A stretch of 64,000 nt of DNA from Hymenobacter actinosclerus (GTDB taxonomy: Bacteria > Bacteroidota > Bacteroidia > Cytophagales > Hymenobacteraceae). The notes below the pieces were generated by a model that saw only the letters and a program-made list of their open reading frames with translations, was not told the origin of the DNA and searched no databases. Below are positions 8,130 through 18,023 of this stretch, piece by piece. Numbering within the stretch: position 1 is the first letter of the stretch; every line of letters starts with the position of its first letter. The stretch is taken from positions 434,001 to 498,000 of the forward strand of contig NZ_FOHS01000003.1 of assembly GCF_900111515.1 (NCBI RefSeq). Direction: 5' to 3'. The position numbers and the translations under genes were made by a program.

Positions 8130-9860
8130 ATGCCCAGCCCGCCCCCCGCAACGCCCGTTATTCTGGGCCTTAACTGTAGCGGCTTTCATTCCTCGGCCTG
8201 CCTGCTTACGCCAACGGGGCAGGTGCGCGTAGCCATTGCCGAGGAGCGCCTGACGCGGGTAAAGCAGGATAAATCGTTTCCGCGCCGGGCTATTGCGTAC
8301 TGCTGCGCGGCGGCCGGCATCAGCGTAAACGACCTAACAGACGTGTTTGTCGGCTGGAACCCGGCCCCTTACCTGCTACACCCCCGCCAGAACCTACCGG
8401 AGGCGCTGCTGGACCGGGGCAAGCTGGCCCAGCTTGCCCTCAACGAAATGGCGGCCCTGCAAGGCGACGTAGCGCGGATAGAACAGCAGCTAACCAGTCT
8501 GAGTGGCAGCCAATTGCGGATTCAGTACGTCAACCATCATCAGGCCCACCTGGCCAATGCGTGGCTGTCGTCGGGTTTTGAGGAGGCTGATTTTCTGGTA
8601 GCCGACGGCTTTGGCGAAACGACCACTGGGCTGCTGGGCACCATCACCCGCCAGGGCCGGCAGGAGCTGGCCGCCAACCGCACGCCCCACTCCCTGGGCC
8701 TGTTTTACGCCACCTTTACGCAGTACCTGGGCTTCCGGCCCAACAGCGACGAATGGAAGGTAATGGCCCTGGCGGCCCGGGGCAATCCGGCCGTCCACTA
8801 CGATGCCATCCGGTCGCTTATTCAGGTAGAAAACCTGCACTACGAGCTGGATTTGCGCTATTTCGAGTTCTTCCTCAGCTTCACCCCGCTCTACTACTCG
8901 CCCAAGCTGCTGGCGCTGCTGGGCCCGGCCCGCCAGCCGGAAACGCCCCTCACCCAGCACCACTACGACGTAGTAGCGGCCGTGCAGCGCGTAACGGAAG
9001 AAGTAGTATTTGCGCTGTTGCGGGCACTGCACGCCCATACCGGCCAAACGCGGCTGGTATTGGGCGGGGGCGTGCTCATGAACTCGGTGCTCAACGGCAA
9101 ACTCAGGCAGCACACGCCCTACCAGGAGCTGTTCATCGGGGGCACGCCCGACGATACGGGCATTAGTGTGGGCAGCGCCCTGCACGGCTACCGGTACGCT
9201 TTGGGCCTGCCTTTAGCAGCTTCCGTTCCGGCTCAGCACAACTTTTTTGGCCGCGAGTACGCCGTGGCCGAGCTGGAGGCGGAGTTGCGCCGCCGCAAAG
9301 TCTCGTACGAGCGCCCCGCTGATATTGCCGCCGCTACGGCGGCTTTGCTCCACAGCGGCCACATCGTGGGCTGGTTTCAGGGCGGCTCGGAGCTAGGGCA
9401 GCGCGCTTTAGGGCACCGCAGTATTCTGGCCAACCCTACCCTGCCCGAGATGAAAGAGCGCGTGAATGCCAGCATCAAATACCGCGAAGCTTTCCGGCCC
9501 TTTGCCCCGGCCGTGCCCGAGGAGCGGCAGCACGAGTTTTTTGAGCTACCAGCGGGCGAAACGGCTTATTTCATGGAAAAGGTGTTTCCGTTGCGGCCCG
9601 CGGCCCGGCTTGCCCTGCCCGCCGTAGCCCACGACGACGGCACGGGGCGGCTGCAAAGCGTGCGGGCCGACCACAACGCCGGGTTCCACCGCCTGCTCCT
9701 GCAGTTCGAGCACCTCAGCGGCGTGCCTGTACTGCTCAACACGTCGTTCAACTTAAACGGCATGCCCCTGGTCGAGACGCCCGCCGATGCCCTGGACTGC
9801 TACTTCCAGTCGGGGCTGGACGCCTTGGCCCTGGGGCCTTTCCTGCTCCGCAAACAGTAG
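8130..9860 (+). CDS. NodU/CmcH-family carbamoyltransferase
   Basis: Family members transfer a carbamoyl group from carbamoyl phosphate to sugar or antibiotic hydroxyls (NodU on Nod factors, CmcH on cephems). The 576-aa protein has the N-terminal Kae1/ASKHA-like domain (VILGLNCSGFHSSACLL, HHQAHLANAW) and the C-terminal domain (SELGQRALGHRSILANP about residue 420, KYREAFRPFAP). ATG 8130 starts 63 nt after a -7 box. It diverges from the glycosyltransferase; together they hint at glycan decoration, but the acceptor cannot be read from sequence. Confidence 0.88.
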   Translation: MPSPPPATPVILGLNCSGFHSSACLLTPTGQVRVAIAEERLTRVKQDKSFPRRAIAYCCAAAGISVNDLTDVFVGWNPAPYLLHPRQNLPEALLDRGKLAQLALNEMAALQGDVARIEQQLTSLSGSQLRIQYVNHHQAHLANAWLSSGFEEADFLVADGFGETTTGLLGTITRQGRQELAANRTPHSLGLFYATFTQYLGFRPNSDEWKVMALAARGNPAVHYDAIRSLIQVENLHYELDLRYFEFFLSFTPLYYSPKLLALLGPARQPETPLTQHHYDVVAAVQRVTEEVVFALLRALHAHTGQTRLVLGGGVLMNSVLNGKLRQHTPYQELFIGGTPDDTGISVGSALHGYRYALGLPLAASVPAQHNFFGREYAVAELEAELRRRKVSYERPADIAAATAALLHSGHIVGWFQGGSELGQRALGHRSILANPTLPEMKERVNASIKYREAFRPFAPAVPEERQHEFFELPAGETAYFMEKVFPLRPAARLALPAVAHDDGTGRLQSVRADHNAGFHRLLLQFEHLSGVPVLLNTSFNLNGMPLVETPADALDCYFQSGLDALALGPFLLRKQ

Positions 9861-9889
9861 CGGCGCCTCTCGATTCTGGCCAACGAAAA

Positions 9890-9920
9890 AGCCGCCCGCA
9901 ACATTTTGCTGCGGGCGGCT
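9890..9920 (-). terminator. Intrinsic terminator of the bacilliredoxin gene
   Basis: An 11-bp GC-rich stem (AGCCGCCCGCA 9890-9900 / 9910-9920, 9-nt loop) is followed on the minus strand by a T5 run (9885-9889). It also lies 3' of the convergent carbamoyltransferase gene. Confidence 0.8.
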
Positions 9921-9944
9921 TCAGGCAAGAGTGTTCGAAAAGGG

Positions 9945-10367
9945 CTAGCAGTACTCCTCGAAGGCGCCCTGCAGGTTGTTGACGATGCGCATCAGGTCGT
10001 TGCCTTCGATGTGGTAGCGCTCAATCATGTGTACCAGCTCGCCGTCCTTAAACAGGGCGATGCAGGGGCTGCTGGGCGGGTAAGGCAGCATGTGCTGGCG
10101 GGCCTGGGCCACGGCCTCCGACTCCATGCCGGCAAACACCGTCACGAGTTTGGCGGGCTTCTTTTCGGAGCTGGAAACGGCCATTTTGAGAGCCGGGCGG
10201 GCTTTGGCGGCGGCGCAGCCACAAACCGAGTTTACGGCTACCAGCACGGTGCCGCTGTTGGCCGACAGGGCGTTATCAACTTCTTCGGGGGTCATGAGCT
10301 GCTCAAAGCCGGCCTCGGTGAGGTCCTGGCGGATGGGCGCAACCATGTATTCGGGATAGGTGGCCAT
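9945..10367 (-). CDS. BrxA/BrxB-family bacilliredoxin
   Basis: Small thioredoxin-fold protein of the YphP/YqiW family. In Firmicutes these remove bacillithiol from S-thiolated proteins. The 140-aa product has the family CGC active site at residues 49-51 (VNSVCGCAAAKARP) and the conserved YPPSSPCIALFKDGE and MIERYHIEG blocks. Bacillithiol-like thiols are known in several Bacteroidota, so the role is plausible. It is monocistronic with its own terminator. Confidence 0.88.
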   Translation of the reverse strand: MATYPEYMVAPIRQDLTEAGFEQLMTPEEVDNALSANSGTVLVAVNSVCGCAAAKARPALKMAVSSSEKKPAKLVTVFAGMESEAVAQARQHMLPYPPSSPCIALFKDGELVHMIERYHIEGNDLMRIVNNLQGAFEEYC

Positions 10368-10535
10368 AGGTGAAAGCTAGGCGTTGGAAAATGTACTGTT
10401 CGGCGGACACGTTGTCCGGCGGCGCCGTAAAATTACGCAACTGTTGCTGCCCGGCCGCCGCCAACCAGTAAAACCCCGGTTAGCCCTCATAAGTTTACTA
10501 CCTGGCACATCCCGGTGCCACCCAACGCTGCCTCC

Positions 10536-10829
10536 ATGACCTACCACGACTTCCTCGACTCCCAGACCCAGCACGAACCCCCCGCTGGCCTCTCGCCCCT
10601 GCTCGAAGCCCTGTGGTACGCCGGCCGCGACGAGTGGCACAAGGCCCACGCCCTTGCCCAGGAGCACGAAGACGCCCCGCTGTTCGACTGGCTGCACGCC
10701 TTTCTGCACCGCCAGCAGGGCGACCTGAATAATGCCGCCTACTGGTACCGTCGCGCCGCCCGCCCCGAATTCGACGGCTCGCTGCGCCACGAGTGGCAGG
10801 AACTGGTGAAGACCCAGCTACCTGATTAG
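10536..10829 (+). CDS. Hypothetical small protein (97 aa)
   Basis: Not a family I can name. It is a small, aromatic-rich acidic protein with a TPR-like feel (FDWLHAFLHRQQGDLNNAAYWYRRA) and no signal peptide or membrane helix. The ATG at 10536 is preferred over the in-frame GTG at 10515 because the added residues are not conserved-looking. A weak -7 box (TAAGTTTA, 10490-10497) lies upstream. It diverges from the bacilliredoxin gene. Confidence 0.65.
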   Translation: MTYHDFLDSQTQHEPPAGLSPLLEALWYAGRDEWHKAHALAQEHEDAPLFDWLHAFLHRQQGDLNNAAYWYRRAARPEFDGSLRHEWQELVKTQLPD

Positions 10830-11069
10830 CAGCCAGGTAAGCTATTAACTGACAGGTGTTAGGCATTGGCTTTCCGGCTTGGCATGGCCTTGGTTTGATT
10901 CTGCTGCCCGGTTAGCTAAGCGAGCCAGTATAGTCGGGATACTGCGGCTGATTTTTGATACTATTGAATCTTATTATAAAACAATAAACAGGCAATTAAA
11001 CGACTTAATTAGCCATATTCAGCATTAAAAATTACATTTATCCCGCGCCTTTGAAATGGGCGGGATACG
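10830..11069. other. AT-rich intergenic region with a GC hairpin next to the start codon
   Basis: About 240 nt without a gene, with a much lower GC stretch at 10950-11040. Just before the next ATG, TCCCGCGCC (11041-11049) and GGGCGGGA (11058-11065) can pair and would place the translation start of the TPR gene beside a stable 5'UTR hairpin. No clear TAnnTTTG box was found. Confidence 0.4.
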
Positions 11070-12128
11070 ATGCGAAAAATTCCTGTTTTACTGCTGGGCC
11101 TGCTGCTGAGTGCGGCCGCAGCCCGGGCCCAGGTGGACAGCGTGCGGGCCTCTACCCTGCCGCCCGACCAGCAGGCCGAGCGCCTCTACAACAGCGGGCT
11201 GGCCAAGTTCAAGCAGCAGAGCTACCGGGCCGCCGTGCTCGATTTTGATAAGGCTCTGGCCGTGAAGCCCGATTTCGCCCGCGCCTACGCCAACCGCGCC
11301 GCCGCCCGCTACGAGCTGAAGGACTACCAGCCCGCCGTGCAGGACTACGACCAGGCCATCAAGCTGGAACCCAACGCCTTTGCAGCTTACTTCGGAAAGG
11401 CCCGGGCCGAGGAGGCGCTGCAGCAGCCCGCCGAGGCTGAGGCCGACTACGGCCGCGCCACCGAGCGGCAGGCCGACTACGCCCCGGCCTGGTACTACCG
11501 GGGCGCGCTGCGCTTCGAAAAGGCCGACTACGCCGCCGCCAAGGCCGATTTCGATGCCGCCATCAAGGCCGACCCGAGCTACGCCTACGCCTGGCACGAC
11601 CGGGGCAGCGCCCAGCGCCGCCTTGGCAACCTGCCCGCCGCCATCCATGACTACAGCCAGGCCCTCACGCTGCAGCCCGAGCTGCTGCCGGCCCTGCTCA
11701 ACCGCGCCGGCACCCGCCGCCGCGCCGCCGACCTGAAAGGCGCTTTGCAGGACTACGACGCGTATCTGGGCAAGAAGCAGGACAACGCCCTGGCTTACAC
11801 CAACCGCGGCGCCACCCGCTACGAGCTGAAGGATTACAAAGGCGCCGTGGAGGACTTCGGGCGGGCCGTGGCCCTCGATGCCGGCTACGCCTTCGCCTGG
11901 AACAACCGCGCCGCGGCCTACCTCAAGCTCGAAGACTATAAAAAGGCCGAAGCCGATGCCAGCAAGGCCATCAGCCTGAACAAGGATTACGCCGAGGCCT
12001 ACCTGAACCGGGGCCACGCCCGCGAAATGCTCCGCCAGCCCGACGCCGCCTGCCAGGACTGGCGCCGCGCCGCCGAGCTGGGCCTGGAAGTAGGCCTTAC
12101 CCACGCCGCCAACTCGGGCTGCCCGTAG
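11070..12128 (+). CDS. Secreted TPR-repeat protein
   Basis: 352-aa protein with a Sec signal peptide (LLLGLLLSAAAARAQ, cleavage about residue 22) followed by about nine TPR units. Repeats of the type YxxRGxxxxxxxDYxxAxxDFxxAxxxxP are visible throughout. TPRs mediate protein-protein contacts, so an envelope scaffold role is likely. It lies 98 nt upstream of an OmpA-like gene that also begins with TPR-like sequence, so the two may act together; co-transcription is inferred. Confidence 0.85.
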   Translation: MRKIPVLLLGLLLSAAAARAQVDSVRASTLPPDQQAERLYNSGLAKFKQQSYRAAVLDFDKALAVKPDFARAYANRAAARYELKDYQPAVQDYDQAIKLEPNAFAAYFGKARAEEALQQPAEAEADYGRATERQADYAPAWYYRGALRFEKADYAAAKADFDAAIKADPSYAYAWHDRGSAQRRLGNLPAAIHDYSQALTLQPELLPALLNRAGTRRRAADLKGALQDYDAYLGKKQDNALAYTNRGATRYELKDYKGAVEDFGRAVALDAGYAFAWNNRAAAYLKLEDYKKAEADASKAISLNKDYAEAYLNRGHAREMLRQPDAACQDWRRAAELGLEVGLTHAANSGCP

Positions 12129-12226
12129 CGCGACCTGCCTGCGCCCTCCCGACAGCTGTCTGTAAGGCGGAATAAACCAGCCGACCGGAATCCAATTACC
12201 CGATACTCAGTACTCCCTACTGACTT

Positions 12227-14269
12227 ATGCACAAGTACTTAATTGCCTGCTTATTGCTCACGGCTTCCGGGGCGGCTTCGGCCCAGAGCGTGGAGTTCAG
12301 CAAAGACCGGTTCGGCAACGACAAGGACGGGCTGAAAGCGGCCCAGAAGGATTTGAAGGCCGGCGACGCGTTCTACGAGTCGGACCCGCCGCGCTACGAG
12401 CAGGCGCTGGTGTTCTACCTGAAGGCCCAGCAGTTCAACCCCGGCAACGACCAGCTCAACCTCAAAATCGGCGACTGTTACCTGCATTCGGGCTTTAAGC
12501 CGCGGGCGCTGGAGTATCTGCAGCGGGCCTACCAGCTCAACCCCGATGTGAGCCCGCGCATCCATTACCTGCTGGGCCGGGGCCTGCACCTGAACGCGAA
12601 GTGGGACGCGGCCATTGCCGAGTACAAGCGCGCCATTCCGGCCAGCGGCACCAAAAACACGGCCGGGTTAGTGCTCGATATTCAGAAGAAGATAAAGGAG
12701 TGTGAAAACGGCCGCCGCCTGGCCGCTAAGCCCACCCGGGTGTTTATCGACAACGCCGGCCCGGGCGTGAACTCGCCCTACCCCGACTACGGCCCCGTTA
12801 TTACGGCCGATGAGTCGGTTATCCTGTTCACCTCGCGCCGCGAAGGCTCGACGGGCGGCAAAACCGACCCCGAGCTGGGCGGCTATTTCGAGGATATTTA
12901 CCAGAGCACCCGCGAGGGCAAAGACGGCTGGAGCGCGGCCCGCAACCTGGGCGAGAACATCAACACCGACGGCCACGACGCCACCGTGGGCCTCTCGCCC
13001 GACGGCCAGCGCCTGCTGGTGTACCTGGAAAACAACGGCGGCGACCTGCACCAGGCCGAATTGCGCGGCACCGAGTGGCGCAAGCCCCAGCAGCTGGGCT
13101 CACGCATCAACTCCAGGTACCACGAATCGTCGGCCTCCTACACGCCCGACGGCCGCCACCTGTTTTTCGTGAGCGACAAAGAGGGCGGCCTGGGCGCGCG
13201 CGACATTTACCGCATCGAAATCGAAGGCCGCGGGCCGGCTCAGAACCTGGGTCCGGTCATCAACACCCAATACGGCGAGGAGGGCGTGTTTCTGCACCCC
13301 GATGGCAAAACGATGTACTTCAGCTCGGAGGGCCACGACGCTATGGGCGGCTACGACATCTTCAAGTCGGTGTTTGAGAACGGCAAGTGGAGCAAGCCCG
13401 AAAATCTGGGCTGGCCCATAAATACGCCCGACGACGACGTGTTCTTCGTGATTTCGGCCTCGGGCCGGCGCGGTTACTATTCGTCGTTCCGCGAGGATGG
13501 GCTGGGCTCGAAAGACATTTATCAGATTACGTTTCTGGGGGCCGAAAAACCGCCCGTGCTCAGCCAGGAAGACCAATTGCTGGCCAGCAGGGTGCAGCCG
13601 GTGAAGGAAACCCTGCTGGCCCCGCCGGTGGCCATTGTGGCGGCGCAGGTAACCATTCTGAAGGGCGTGGTGAGCGAGGAAGCCAGCCGCCAGCCGCTGG
13701 AGGCGACTATCGACGTTATCGACAACTCGCTCAACCAGGTCATTGCCTCGTTCCAGTCGAACGCCAAGTCGGGCCGCTACCTCGTGTCGTTGCCGTCGGG
13801 CGTGAACTACGGCATTGTGGTGCGCAAGGAAGGCTACCTGTTCCACTCCGAAAACTTCGATTTGCCGGCCGGCGCGGCCTATTCGGAAGTCGTGAAGGAC
13901 ATTGCCCTTAAAAAGCTCGATGTGGGCGTGAAGGTGGTACTCAACAACATCTTCTTCGATTTCGACAAGGCCACGCTGCGCAAGGAAAGCACCGGCGAGT
14001 TGGAGCGCCTGCAGAAGCTGCTGACCGAAACGCCCGCCCTGCGCCTCGAAATTTCGGGCCACACCGACAACGTGGGCAACGACGCCTACAACAAGGACCT
14101 CTCGCAGCGTCGCGCCAAAGCTGTGGTTGATTACCTCGTGGGCAAGGGCATTGATAAGGGCCGCCTGACCTTCGCCGGCTACGGCGACACCCAGCCCGTG
14201 GCCCCCAACACCACCAAAGCCAACCGCCAGCTCAACCGCCGCACCGAGTTCAAGGTGACGGGCAAGTAA
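12227..14269 (+). CDS. OmpA-family protein with TPR and PD40-type propeller
   Basis: 680-aa envelope protein. It has a signal peptide (ends ASGAASAQ), a TPR-like region (about 40-150), WD40-like PD40 blades with repeated TPDGRHLFF / PDGKTMYFSSEG / YDIFKS motifs (about 180-420), a carboxypeptidase-regulatory-like fold (about 480-560) and a C-terminal OmpA peptidoglycan-binding domain (NIFFDFDKATLR about 575; SGHTDNVGNDAYNKDLSQRRA). This architecture is common in Bacteroidota, including PorE-like proteins of the type IX secretion system, which it may resemble. A 19-bp terminator follows. Confidence 0.88.
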   Translation: MHKYLIACLLLTASGAASAQSVEFSKDRFGNDKDGLKAAQKDLKAGDAFYESDPPRYEQALVFYLKAQQFNPGNDQLNLKIGDCYLHSGFKPRALEYLQRAYQLNPDVSPRIHYLLGRGLHLNAKWDAAIAEYKRAIPASGTKNTAGLVLDIQKKIKECENGRRLAAKPTRVFIDNAGPGVNSPYPDYGPVITADESVILFTSRREGSTGGKTDPELGGYFEDIYQSTREGKDGWSAARNLGENINTDGHDATVGLSPDGQRLLVYLENNGGDLHQAELRGTEWRKPQQLGSRINSRYHESSASYTPDGRHLFFVSDKEGGLGARDIYRIEIEGRGPAQNLGPVINTQYGEEGVFLHPDGKTMYFSSEGHDAMGGYDIFKSVFENGKWSKPENLGWPINTPDDDVFFVISASGRRGYYSSFREDGLGSKDIYQITFLGAEKPPVLSQEDQLLASRVQPVKETLLAPPVAIVAAQVTILKGVVSEEASRQPLEATIDVIDNSLNQVIASFQSNAKSGRYLVSLPSGVNYGIVVRKEGYLFHSENFDLPAGAAYSEVVKDIALKKLDVGVKVVLNNIFFDFDKATLRKESTGELERLQKLLTETPALRLEISGHTDNVGNDAYNKDLSQRRAKAVVDYLVGKGIDKGRLTFAGYGDTQPVAPNTTKANRQLNRRTEFKVTGK

Positions 14270-14283
14270 GTTTTAGTTAGCCC

Positions 14284-14331
14284 AAGCGGCGGGGTGAGCA
14301 CCAGGGTTTCCCGGTGCTCACCCCGCCGCTT
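14284..14331. terminator. 19-bp perfect hairpin after the OmpA-like gene
   Basis: Arms 14284-14302 and 14313-14331 (AAGCGGCGGGGTGAGCACC) are perfect complements around a 10-nt loop. There is no strong T run, so the strength as a terminator is inferred from stem stability and position. Confidence 0.7.
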
Positions 14332-14435
14332 CATGTATGGACTAGACGCCCACGCAGACGGCTTCACCGAGGAAAGGCCCCGGCTGAACGCAGAAGCCGG
14401 CGGCGGTCCGCCACTGCGTGTATCTTGCCGGCCTG

Positions 14436-17400
14436 ATGCGTCGCCTGCTCGTTTTTTTCTTTCTGCTCACGCAGTTTGCCGCTGCCCAGCCGCTGCCCGC
14501 GAAGCTGGCCCTGAAGCAATTCGGGCCGGCCGAGGGGCTGCCGCAGCCGTTCATCTACGCCCTGGCCCAGGACCGCGCCGGCTACCTCTGGCTGGGCACG
14601 GCCGAGGGCCTGGTACGCTTCGACGGCACCACGTTCCGCACCTTCACCACCCGCGAAGGGCTGGCCGAGGATTTCGTAACCCGACTGGTCCTGGACCCAC
14701 GCACCGGCCGGCTGGCGGTGCGGCATTTCCAGGGCGGGCTTTCCATTGAACGGGGCCCCGGCTTCCGGCCGGCCACGCCCGCCGAAACCGGCCTGACCGC
14801 CGCCAGGGGCCTATCGGCTCCCGACACGGCCCGCCTCGGCCGGTTCCGCCGCCGCTACCGGCCGGCGCTGCCCGCGGGGCTGGTGCTGACCGATGTGCTG
14901 CGCGACGCCGAAGGCACCTACTGGCTGGCTACCGCCGGGCAGGGTCTGTGGCGCCTGCTCGACCCGCACGTTGCGCTGCTGCCCCTCCCCGACCTGGCTT
15001 CGCTGATCCGGCGCGGGCCCGCGCTGCTGGCGGCCACCCGCACCGGGCAGATACTACAGCTGACCGCCACGCCCACCGGCCACATCAGTCCGCAGCCGGT
15101 ACCGCCCACCGCTACTGGCCCGATGGCGCCCGACGGCGCCGGCTGGGCCGTAGCCGGAGCCGAGGCCGCCGCCGTCTGGAAGTTGCGGCTGCCGTTGCTG
15201 CTGAATTCCGGAACTGCAGCCAGCCGATCCGCGCTGGCGCAGCTGCCGGCCGGCCTGTCTGTAAATGCCCTGGCCCAGGACGCGGCCGGCGGCCTGTGGG
15301 TGGGCACGGTGGGCCAGGGTGCCTTTTACCTGCACCAGGGCAGCCTGCGCCACTACACCACCGCCACCGGCCTGCTGCACAACGACATCTACGCCATCCT
15401 GCCCGACCGCCAGGGCCGCGTGTGGTTCGCCACCCACGGCACCGGGCTGGCGGTGCTCGAAGCGGGTAAATTCCGGGTGTATCGGGTGCTGGCCGGTGGC
15501 ATAGAGGCTTCGGCTTTGAGCCAGGATGCAGCCGGTCGGGTGTGGATCGGCACCGAGGGCGACGGGCTGCTATGCTTTGAAAATGACCGGTTCCGGCAGT
15601 TCAGCACCCGCAACAGCGGGCTGGCCAGCAACTACTGCTACGGCCTGCTGCCCACGCCCGCCGGTTTGGTGGTGCAGCATGCCGAGGCGCTGAGCCTGGG
15701 CCGGGGCGCAGGTTTCAGCCCGCTCACCACGCCCGGCAACCCGCTGGTGCAACAGCTGCTGCCCAACGCCGCCGTGCTGCTGGCCGGCCCGGTGCCGGCC
15801 GTGCTGCTGGCCAGCCGGGCGGGTTTGCTGCGGGTAGGACTGCCCGCACTGCCCGCCGCGGCCCGGCCCCGGGTGGCGCTGGCGGGGGTGGAAGTAGACG
15901 GTACCCGCCACCGGCCCGACTCGCTGGCCGAGCTGCCGGCGGGTGCGCACCAGCTTACCTGGTTTTTCCGCACGGCCAGCCTGGCGCCGGCCGGCACCTG
16001 GCAGTACCAATACCGGCTGCGCGGCTACCAGCCCGCCTGGAGCCGTCCCGGCAGCCTCGACGAGGCCGATTTCCCCCGACTCGGACCCGGCCGCTACACG
16101 TTTGAGGTACGCGCCCGCCGTGGCGCCGAAAGCGCCTGGGGTCCGGCCACCACCGCTGGCTTCGGCATTGCCACGCCGTTCTGGCAAACCGGCTGGTTTG
16201 CGCTGCTGAGCGTGGCAGTGGCAGTGGGCGGCATCTGGGGGTTTCTGCGGGTGCGCACGGCCGCGTTGCGCCGCCAGAAGCTGCAGCTCGAAACCACGGT
16301 ACGGGAACGCACCACCGAGCTGCGCCGCCAGAAGGAAGCCACCGAGCTGGTAAACGCCGATTTGCTGGTGGCCCGCGACGCGGCCGAGGCCTCGCGGCGG
16401 GCCAAGGCGCAGTTTCTGGCCAACATGAGCCACGAAATCCGCACGCCGCTCAACGCCGTTATCGGCCTAACGCACCTGCTGCGCGGCACCCGCATCGATG
16501 CCGGGCAGCAGGAGTACCTGGAGGCCATTCAGTCGTCGTCACAGAACCTGCTGGTTATTCTCAACGACATCCTCGACTCCTCGAAGATGGAAGCCGGCAA
16601 GCTCACGCTGGAGCGGGTGCCGTTCCGGCTGCCGGCGCTGCTGGCGCGCGTGCAGGCCATGTTCCGCTTTGCCCTCGATGCCAAAGGCCTGTACCTGCGC
16701 ACCGAAATCGGCCCCGACGTGCCCGAGGCCATTACCGGCGACCCGGTGCGCCTGCAGCAGGTACTGGTGAACCTGGTGGGCAACGCCGTAAAGTTTACGG
16801 CCCACGGTGGCATCACGCTGCTGCTCGAATCCGGTCCGGCGGCCGATGGAGGGGACGAACAGATTCTGCGGTTTGGAGTGCGCGACACGGGCATTGGCAT
16901 TGCCCCTGAGCAGCAGGAGGCGATTTTCGAGGATTTCTCGCAGGCCAACGCCAGCACTACCCGCCAGTACGGCGGCACCGGGCTGGGCCTGAGCATTGCC
17001 CGCAACCTGGTGCAGCTGCACGGCGGGCGGCTGTGGGTGGAAAGCGCCGAGGGCCAGGGCAGCACGTTCTGGTTTGACCTTCCGGCCCGGCCCGCCGACC
17101 CAGCTGCCATTCCGCCCGAAGCCAGCGCCAGCCTGCCGCCCTTCGAGCCGGCGCTGCGGGTGCTGGTGGCCGAAGACAACGTGCTCAACCAGCTGGTGGC
17201 CCGCCGTACCCTCGAAGCCTGGAACGTGCGCGTTACGGTGGCCGACAACGGCCGGCTGGCCGTAGAAGCCGCCCGGCGGCAGCCGTTTGATGCCGTGCTG
17301 CTCGACGTGCAGATGCCCGAAATGGACGGCTACGAGGCGGCCCGCCAGCTGCGGCAGCTTTTCCCCGACCCCCAGCGCCTGCCGCTCATCGGCCTCACGG

Positions 17401-17945
17401 CCTCGGCCCTGCCCGAAGACCGGGTGCTGGCCCTGGCCGCCGGCATGAACGACACGCTGGCCAAGCCCTTCGACCCGGCCGTGCTCTACGCCCGCCTCGC
17501 CCACTACACCGGCCGTACCCCCGCCAGCCCCACTACGCCCGCCGTAGGCGCCCCCACCGCTTCCAGCGAGCCTACCGGGGCCGCCGGGCTTATCGAGCCC
17601 GGCGGCCCCACCGCCGAGCAGCCCGACTGGACGCTGCTGGAGGAGCTGGCCGGCGGCAGCCCCGCTTTCGTGGGCCAGCTGGTAGGCACGTTTCTAAGCC
17701 AGGCCCCGCCGCTGGCGCAGAAGCTGCCGGGGCTGTCGGGGCCGGCGCTGGCCGAGGCCGCGCACAAGCTGCGGGGCCAGGTGGCTTATTTTGGCCTGCC
17801 GCAGCTTTGCCAGCTGCTGGAAAAAATGGAAGAAACTGCCCGTCAGCAGCCGCTGCACCCGGCCTTGCCCGCCCAACTCGCCGACGTTGCGCGCCGTTTG
17901 CAGGCCCTGTACCCGTTGCTGGAACTGCGGCTGGCAGCCGGTTAG
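14436..17945 (+). CDS. Hybrid two-component sensor kinase with periplasmic propeller and HPt domain
   Basis: 1169-aa hybrid kinase. Signal sequence; two-component-regulator propeller repeats (GLPQPFIYALAQDRAGYLWLG and similar) over about 30-470; a Y_Y_Y domain (about 500-575); one TM helix near 590-610; HisKA with the phospho-His in SHEIRTP (about 667); HATPase (VNLVGNAVKFT, DTGIGI, GGTGLGLSI); receiver with Asp about 956 (LLDVQMPEMDG); C-terminal HPt with His about 1110 (AHKLRGQ). ATG 14436 is preferred to GTG 14418. It resembles Bacteroidota hybrid systems but lacks an AraC output. The LytTR gene 78 nt downstream is the likely output. Confidence 0.92.
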   Translation: MRRLLVFFFLLTQFAAAQPLPAKLALKQFGPAEGLPQPFIYALAQDRAGYLWLGTAEGLVRFDGTTFRTFTTREGLAEDFVTRLVLDPRTGRLAVRHFQGGLSIERGPGFRPATPAETGLTAARGLSAPDTARLGRFRRRYRPALPAGLVLTDVLRDAEGTYWLATAGQGLWRLLDPHVALLPLPDLASLIRRGPALLAATRTGQILQLTATPTGHISPQPVPPTATGPMAPDGAGWAVAGAEAAAVWKLRLPLLLNSGTAASRSALAQLPAGLSVNALAQDAAGGLWVGTVGQGAFYLHQGSLRHYTTATGLLHNDIYAILPDRQGRVWFATHGTGLAVLEAGKFRVYRVLAGGIEASALSQDAAGRVWIGTEGDGLLCFENDRFRQFSTRNSGLASNYCYGLLPTPAGLVVQHAEALSLGRGAGFSPLTTPGNPLVQQLLPNAAVLLAGPVPAVLLASRAGLLRVGLPALPAAARPRVALAGVEVDGTRHRPDSLAELPAGAHQLTWFFRTASLAPAGTWQYQYRLRGYQPAWSRPGSLDEADFPRLGPGRYTFEVRARRGAESAWGPATTAGFGIATPFWQTGWFALLSVAVAVGGIWGFLRVRTAALRRQKLQLETTVRERTTELRRQKEATELVNADLLVARDAAEASRRAKAQFLANMSHEIRTPLNAVIGLTHLLRGTRIDAGQQEYLEAIQSSSQNLLVILNDILDSSKMEAGKLTLERVPFRLPALLARVQAMFRFALDAKGLYLRTEIGPDVPEAITGDPVRLQQVLVNLVGNAVKFTAHGGITLLLESGPAADGGDEQILRFGVRDTGIGIAPEQQEAIFEDFSQANASTTRQYGGTGLGLSIARNLVQLHGGRLWVESAEGQGSTFWFDLPARPADPAAIPPEASASLPPFEPALRVLVAEDNVLNQLVARRTLEAWNVRVTVADNGRLAVEAARRQPFDAVLLDVQMPEMDGYEAARQLRQLFPDPQRLPLIGLTASALPEDRVLALAAGMNDTLAKPFDPAVLYARLAHYTGRTPASPTTPAVGAPTASSEPTGAAGLIEPGGPTAEQPDWTLLEELAGGSPAFVGQLVGTFLSQAPPLAQKLPGLSGPALAEAAHKLRGQVAYFGLPQLCQLLEKMEETARQQPLHPALPAQLADVARRLQALYPLLELRLAAG

Positions 17946-18010
17946 CAGCGGCAGCTGCCAGTTGGTGCTGATAAGCAGTGGGGTTGATGGAATTCTGCCA
18001 TGAAAGACTG

Positions 18011-18018
18011 TAGCTTTG
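18011..18018 (+). promoter_or_regulatory. -7 box TAGCTTTG for the LytTR regulator
   Basis: Perfect TAnnTTTG element ending 5 nt before ATG 18024. It implies a leaderless transcript and rules out the in-frame upstream ATG at 18000, which precedes the box. Confidence 0.6.
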
Positions 18019-18023
18019 CCACC